NCBI GenBank assembly: GCA_002418465.1
Contig: DIEE01000304.1
Coordinates: 1 to 17,323, forward strand
DNA: 17,323 nt
Source: Pseudomonas sp. UBA5782
Lineage (GTDB): Bacteria; Pseudomonadota; Gammaproteobacteria; Pseudomonadales; Pseudomonadaceae
Direction of reading: 5' to 3'
Each line of letters opens with the position of its first letter. Positions within the stretch are counted from its first letter, which is position 1. The notes under the pieces are model-generated. The model was not told the origin of the DNA and made no database searches. It saw only the letters and a program-made list of their open reading frames with translations. Position numbers and translations under genes: made by a program. Shown here one piece after another: positions 14,369 through 17,323 of the stretch.

Positions 14369-15775
14369 TCAACCCGGATCGCGGTGGTTGGGGTGCAGAT
14401 CGCGGTTCACCGCCACGCTGACGTGGTTGCGCGTGGCCAGGTCAATGCCCTCGCTGGCGACTTCGGCGAGGAAGTCGATCTGTTCCGGGGTGATCACGTA
14501 GGGCGGCAGGAAGTACACCACGCTGCCCAGCGGGCGCAGCAGCGCGCCGCGCGACAAGCCATGCTGGTAGACCGCCAGGCCGCGGCGTTCCTGCCACGGA
14601 TAGGCAGCCCGGCTCGACTTGTCCTGGACCATCTCGATGGCCAGCGCCATGCCGGTCTGGCGTACTTCGGCGACGTGCGGGTGATCGGCGAGGTGCGCTG
14701 TGGCTTCGGCCATGCGCAGGGCGAGGGCGCGGTTGGCTTCGATCACCTTGTCCTCCTCGAAGATGTCCAGGGTCGCCAGCGCCGCGGCGCAGGCCAGCGG
14801 GTTGCCGGTGTAGCTGTGCGAGTGTAGGAAGGCGCGCAGGGTGTCGTATTCGGCGTAGAAGGCCTGGTAGATCTCGTCGGTGGTCAGGCAGGCGGCCAGC
14901 GGCAGGTAGCCACCGGTGAGGGCCTTGGACAGGCAGAGGAAATCCGGGCGGATGCCGGCCTGCTCGCAGGCGAACATCGTCCCGGTGCGGCCGAAGCCGA
15001 CGGCGATCTCGTCGTGGATCAGGTGCACGCCGTAGCGGTCGCAGGCCTCGCGCAGCAGCTTGAGGTACACCGGATGGTACATGCGCATGCCGCCGGCGCC
15101 CTGGATCAGCGGCTCGACGATCACCGCGGCGACCTCGTGGTGGTGCTCGGCGAGGGTGCGTTCCATGTGCGCGAACATCGCCTTCGAGTGTTCTTCCCAG
15201 CACATGCCTTCGGGGCGGAAGTAGCAGTCCGGGCTGGGCACCTTGAGGGTGTCCAGCAGCAGCGACTTGTAGGTCTCGGTGAACAGCGCGACGTCGCCCA
15301 CCGACATCGCCGCCACGGTTTCGCCGTGGTAGCTGTTGGACAGGGTGACGAAGCGCTTCTTCTCCGGGCGACCGACGTTGAGCCAGTAGTGGTAGCTCAT
15401 CTTCAGCGCGACCTCGATGCACGAGGAGCCGTTGTCGGCGTAGAACACCCGGTCGAGGCCGGCGGGCGTCAGCTTCACCAGGCGCTCGGACAGCTCGATC
15501 ACCGGCTGGTGGCTGAAGCCGGCGAGGATCACGTGCTCGAGCTGGTCGACCTGATCCTTGATGCGCTGGTTGATCCGCGGGTTGGCGTGGCCGAACACGT
15601 TGACCCACCAGGAGCTGACCGCGTCGAGGTAGCGCTTGCCGTCGAAATCCTCGAGCCAGACGCCCTCGCCGCGGCGGATCGGGATCACCGGCAGGCGCTC
15701 GTGATCCTTCATCTGCGTGCAGGGGTGCCAGAGCACGGCGAGGTCGCGCTGCATCCAGTCGTGGTTCTGACTCAT
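14369..15775 (-). CDS. bioA: Adenosylmethionine-8-amino-7-oxononanoate aminotransferase BioA
   Basis: This 468-residue PLP enzyme converts 7-keto-8-aminopelargonate to 7,8-diaminopelargonate with S-adenosylmethionine as amino donor, a late step of biotin synthesis in the cytosol. Class III aminotransferase features are visible: substrate-pocket SSWWVNVFGHANP (54-66), DNGSSCIEVALKM (114-126) binding the PLP phosphate, SNSYHGET (146-153), HDEIAVGFGRTG (254-265) with D255 contacting the pyridine nitrogen, and the Schiff-base lysine K284 in CLSKALTGGYLPLA. It is longer than E. coli BioA (429) by a short N-terminal part and a C-terminal extension ending NHRDPG, as in Pseudomonas. The ATG has GGAGG (15785-15781) five bases upstream. 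No other bio genes are near, which is usual for this genus, where bioBFHCD are elsewhere. Confidence 0.97.
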   Translation of the reverse strand: MSQNHDWMQRDLAVLWHPCTQMKDHERLPVIPIRRGEGVWLEDFDGKRYLDAVSSWWVNVFGHANPRINQRIKDQVDQLEHVILAGFSHQPVIELSERLVKLTPAGLDRVFYADNGSSCIEVALKMSYHYWLNVGRPEKKRFVTLSNSYHGETVAAMSVGDVALFTETYKSLLLDTLKVPSPDCYFRPEGMCWEEHSKAMFAHMERTLAEHHHEVAAVIVEPLIQGAGGMRMYHPVYLKLLREACDRYGVHLIHDEIAVGFGRTGTMFACEQAGIRPDFLCLSKALTGGYLPLAACLTTDEIYQAFYAEYDTLRAFLHSHSYTGNPLACAAALATLDIFEEDKVIEANRALALRMAEATAHLADHPHVAEVRQTGMALAIEMVQDKSSRAAYPWQERRGLAVYQHGLSRGALLRPLGSVVYFLPPYVITPEQIDFLAEVASEGIDLATRNHVSVAVNRDLHPNHRDPG

Positions 15776-15809
15776 GGTCGCCTCCGAAAAAAGAGCGCGA
15801 AGCCTAGCA

Positions 15810-15825
15810 GATCGGCTCGCCGATC
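15810..15825. promoter_or_regulatory. Perfect palindrome in the bioA leader
   Basis: GATCGGC (15810-15816) and GCCGATC (15819-15825) form a perfect inverted repeat with a TC centre, 35-50 bases upstream of the bioA ATG. It could be an operator or a leader hairpin. It does not resemble the known BirA operator (TTGTAAACC-type half sites). Confidence 0.45.
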
Positions 15826-15855
15826 CGTCGCGGCAACGGCTGCTGAAAAATCTTG

Positions 15856-15874
15856 ATATCTAATCGTTCGATAT
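15856..15874. promoter_or_regulatory. Possible LysR-type regulator site (ATC-N9-GAT)
   Basis: ATATC, nine bases, then GATAT: an inverted repeat whose core ATC-N9-GAT is exactly the pattern described for LysR-type regulators such as NodD. It overlaps a smaller dyad, ATCG-TT-CGAT, at 15863-15872. It lies about 85-100 bases upstream of the cytochrome b561 start, a usual distance for an activator site. No regulator gene is in the window. Confidence 0.4.
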
Positions 15875-15877
15875 TTC

Positions 15878-15929
15878 GGAGCAGATTATTGCGCTTTTAA
15901 ACCATTATCTTGAAGGTAATCTCTGCTCC
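15878..15929. promoter_or_regulatory. Interrupted inverted repeat upstream of the cytochrome b561 gene
   Basis: GGAGCAGATTA (15878-15888) is mirrored by TAATCTCTGCTCC (15917-15929), with two extra bases in the right arm and 28 bases between the arms. It ends 28 bases before the ATG and could fold in the transcript leader or bind a dimeric protein twice. Confidence 0.45.
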
Positions 15930-15957
15930 AATCTCCGACAGGCAAGGTCAGGCAACG

Positions 15958-16515
15958 ATGCAACTGCGCAACTCTCCCGCACGCTATGGACTGGTCAGTG
16001 TGATCCTGCACTGGGGCGTGGCGCTGACCGTTTTCGGCATGTTCGGCCTGGGCATCTGGATGGTCGATCTCGGCTACTACGACTCCTGGCGCAAGGCCGG
16101 CCCGGACCTGCACAAGAGCATCGGCCTGGTGCTGCTGGCGGTGATGCTGCTGCGCGTGGTCTGGCGTTTCCTCAGCCCGCCGCCGCCACCCACGCCGAAC
16201 CAGGGGCCGCTGACCCGGCTGGCTGCCAAGGCCGGTCACCTGTTCCTCTACGTCGCGCTGTTCGCGCTGATGATCGCCGGCTACCTGATTTCCACCGCCG
16301 ATGGCGTGGGCATCCCGGTGTTCGGGCTGTTCGATGTACCGGCGCTGGTCAGCGGGCTGCCGAACCAGGCGGACGTCGCGGGCGACATTCATCTGTACCT
16401 CGCCTGGACCCTGGTGATCTTCGCCGGGCTGCACGGCCTGGCGGCCCTGAAACACCACTTCATCGACCGCGATGCCACCCTGGTGCGCATGCTCGGTCGC
16501 AAAGCCAAACCCTGA
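15958..16515 (+). CDS. Cytochrome b561 family membrane protein (YceJ/CybB-like)
   Basis: This 185-residue inner-membrane dihaem b-type cytochrome is expected to move electrons between the quinone pool and a periplasmic partner. It has four hydrophobic helices (about 11-38, 52-72, 92-112, 143-163). Likely haem-ligand histidines are seen in the expected helices: H18 (ILHWG), H52 (DLHKS), H94 or H145 (DIHLYLAW) and H159 (GLHGL). A Pro-rich loop (SPPPPPTP, 73-80) follows helix 2. I chose the ATG at 15958, preceded by AAGGT and CAGG. An in-frame TTG at 15910 would add 16 polar residues and has no better ribosome site. The gene sits 23 bases upstream of yceI, the same order as yceJ-yceI in E. coli, so the two almost surely form an operon. 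The substrate is unknown. Confidence 0.93.
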   Translation: MQLRNSPARYGLVSVILHWGVALTVFGMFGLGIWMVDLGYYDSWRKAGPDLHKSIGLVLLAVMLLRVVWRFLSPPPPPTPNQGPLTRLAAKAGHLFLYVALFALMIAGYLISTADGVGIPVFGLFDVPALVSGLPNQADVAGDIHLYLAWTLVIFAGLHGLAALKHHFIDRDATLVRMLGRKAKP

Positions 16516-16538
16516 TATTCACTAAGAAGGAACTCATC

Positions 16539-17129
16539 ATGCTGAAGAAATCCCTGCTGTCCCTGGCCCTCGGCGGCGCACTGCTGGCTGGTAACGCGAT
16601 GGCCGCCGACTACGCTATCGACAAGGAAGGCCAGCACGCTTTCGTCGACTTCAAGATCAGCCACCTTGGCTACAGCTACATCACCGGCACCTTCCGCGAC
16701 TTCGACGGCAGCTTCAGCTTCGATGCGGCCAAGCCGGAAGACGCCAAGATCAACGTCACCCTGAAGACCGCCAGCCTGTTCTCCAACCACGCCGAGCGCG
16801 ACAAGCACGTCTCCAGCGGCGACTTCCTCAACGTGGCCAAATTCCCCGAGGCGACCTTCGTCTCCACCAGCGTCAAGCCCACCGGCAAGAACGCCGACGG
16901 CAAGCTCACCGCCGACGTGACCGGCGACCTGACCATTCTCGGGGTGACCAAGTCGGTGGTGATCAAGTCGACCTTCCTCGGCGAAGGCAAGGACCCGTGG
17001 GGCGGCTACCGTGCCGGCTTCGAAGGCTCCACCACCATCAACCGCATGGATTTCGGCAAGATGATGGACCTCGGTCCGCAGTCCAACGCGGTCGAGCTGT
17101 ATTTCACCTTCGAAGGCGTGCGCAAGTAA
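16539..17129 (+). CDS. yceI: Periplasmic YceI family protein (PasP-like)
   Basis: A 196-residue secreted protein. Residues 1-22 are a signal peptide (MLKK, hydrophobic core, cleavage at AMA before ADY). The mature part is a lipocalin-like beta-barrel of the YceI family, known from structures to bind long isoprenoid lipids such as polyprenyl quinone-type molecules. Typical segments are IDKEGQHAFVDFKISHLGYS (27-46), DFDGSFSFD (54-62), SNHAERDKHV (82-91), DFLNVAKFPEATF (95-107), GDLTILGVTKSV (129-140), DPWGGYRAGFEG (152-163) and DLGP (177-180). They are close to E. coli YceI. The ATG has AAGGA (16527-16531) seven bases upstream. The P. aeruginosa relative PA0423 was reported as the secreted protease PasP. 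Protease activity cannot be read from this sequence, and no classical protease motif is seen. The adjoining cytochrome suggests a shared role in periplasmic or quinone redox. Confidence 0.94.
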   Translation: MLKKSLLSLALGGALLAGNAMAADYAIDKEGQHAFVDFKISHLGYSYITGTFRDFDGSFSFDAAKPEDAKINVTLKTASLFSNHAERDKHVSSGDFLNVAKFPEATFVSTSVKPTGKNADGKLTADVTGDLTILGVTKSVVIKSTFLGEGKDPWGGYRAGFEGSTTINRMDFGKMMDLGPQSNAVELYFTFEGVRK

Positions 17130-17146
17130 GCCTTCCCGTTCCAGCG

Positions 17147-17174
17147 AAAACGCCGGCCCTGGGCCGGCGTTTTT
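17147..17174 (+). terminator. Rho-independent terminator of the cytochrome b561-yceI operon
   Basis: AAAACGCCGGC (17147-17157) pairs with GCCGGCGTTTT (17163-17173), a GC-rich stem with a CCTGG loop followed by a T5 run, 17 bases after the yceI stop. A run of four A residues on the left arm gives a weaker signal on the other strand. Confidence 0.92.
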
Positions 17175-17217
17175 GTGTGCGGTGTTGCGACGCTCGGGGT
17201 TCTTCGGTCCTCTGCCA

Positions 17218-17318
17218 GGCGAACACGTTCGCCCTTACAGGATTCGTCGCGGGCGCTTTGCTTCTGCCAATCCCCCCCTGATGAAACCTCGTTTGCGTAG
17301 GGGCGAACGTGTTCGCCA
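17218..17318. repeat. REPIN-like pair of inverted palindromes at the right edge
   Basis: GGCGAACACGTTCGCCCTTAC (17218-17238, allowing one base at the edge) recurs in inverted orientation as GTAGGGGCGAACGTGTTCGCC near 17298-17318. Each arm is itself a palindrome (GGCGAAC-AC-GTTCGCC). Two REP units facing each other about 60 bases apart is the layout of a REPIN. No gene is visible in the last 194 bases of the window. Confidence 0.7.
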
Positions 17319-17323
17319 GCGGA

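Larger units (their letters stand above)
15776..15957. promoter_or_regulatory. Divergent promoter region between bioA and the cytochrome b561 gene
   Basis: These 182 bases separate two divergent genes and are much richer in A+T (15841-15935) than the coding DNA around them. They must hold promoters for both directions, but I could not fit a convincing -35/-10 pair with normal spacing on either strand. Three dyads are present and listed separately. The bioA Shine-Dalgarno (GGAGG on the minus strand, 15781-15785) is at the left edge. AAGGT (15944-15948) and CAGG (15949-15952) precede the cytochrome ATG. Confidence 0.7.

Noticed and set aside
15910..15957. Upstream TTG start for the cytochrome b561 gene
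   Set aside because: It adds a short polar stretch lacking family similarity, overlaps the leader dyad, and the ATG at 15958 gives the standard N-terminus close to helix 1 with a nearby ribosome site.

Overview
This window looks like the chromosome of a high-GC gammaproteobacterium, most likely a Pseudomonas of the P. aeruginosa / P. nitroreducens / P. citronellolis type. That is inferred from strongly GC-biased codons, a 468-residue BioA of the Pseudomonas form encoded away from other biotin genes, the rsmE / bioA / cytochrome b561 / yceI (pasP-like) neighbourhood that I recall from P. aeruginosa, and palindromic intergenic repeats typical of the genus. No sequence search was possible, so species is not assigned.

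Layout. Bases 1-10760 (+) are the 3' part of one giant gene whose 5' end lies outside the window. It encodes at least 3585 residues of a repetitive, beta-helical, secreted filamentous adhesin (TpsA exoprotein of two-partner secretion, possibly LktA-like). Within it are about ten degenerate 52-64 residue modules near the left edge, an aromatic, non-repetitive middle block holding all six cysteines I can find, an alpha-helix-like insertion, a nearly exact 225-bp tandem repeat, FHA-type AGRD coils, and a short non-repetitive C-terminal tail. Bases 10748-12424 (+) are its outer-membrane TpsB transporter, whose start overlaps the end of tpsA. After 24 bases comes a SapC-family gene (12449-13189, +). 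A strong bidirectional hairpin terminator at 13203-13232 ends this unit.

On the minus strand follow rsmE (16S rRNA m3U1498 methyltransferase, 14031-13312), a 337-base gap filled with nested inverted repeats, and bioA (15775-14369, biotin synthesis). A 182-base AT-rich divergent region with several dyad symmetries, one matching the LysR-type ATC-N9-GAT pattern, separates bioA from a plus-strand pair: a cytochrome b561 (15958-16515) and a periplasmic YceI protein (16539-17129). That pair ends in a good intrinsic terminator, and a REPIN-like inverted repeat closes the window.

Function. The tpsA-tpsB-sapC unit probably builds a surface fibre: TpsB exports TpsA, and SapC has no established role here but belongs to a family first linked to surface layers. 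The right half is housekeeping (rRNA modification, biotin) plus a yceJ-yceI-like membrane cytochrome / lipid-binding-protein pair. The most interesting parts are the three-gene surface unit, the cysteine pairs in an otherwise cysteine-free adhesin, the recent 225-bp duplications, and the dyad-rich promoter region.
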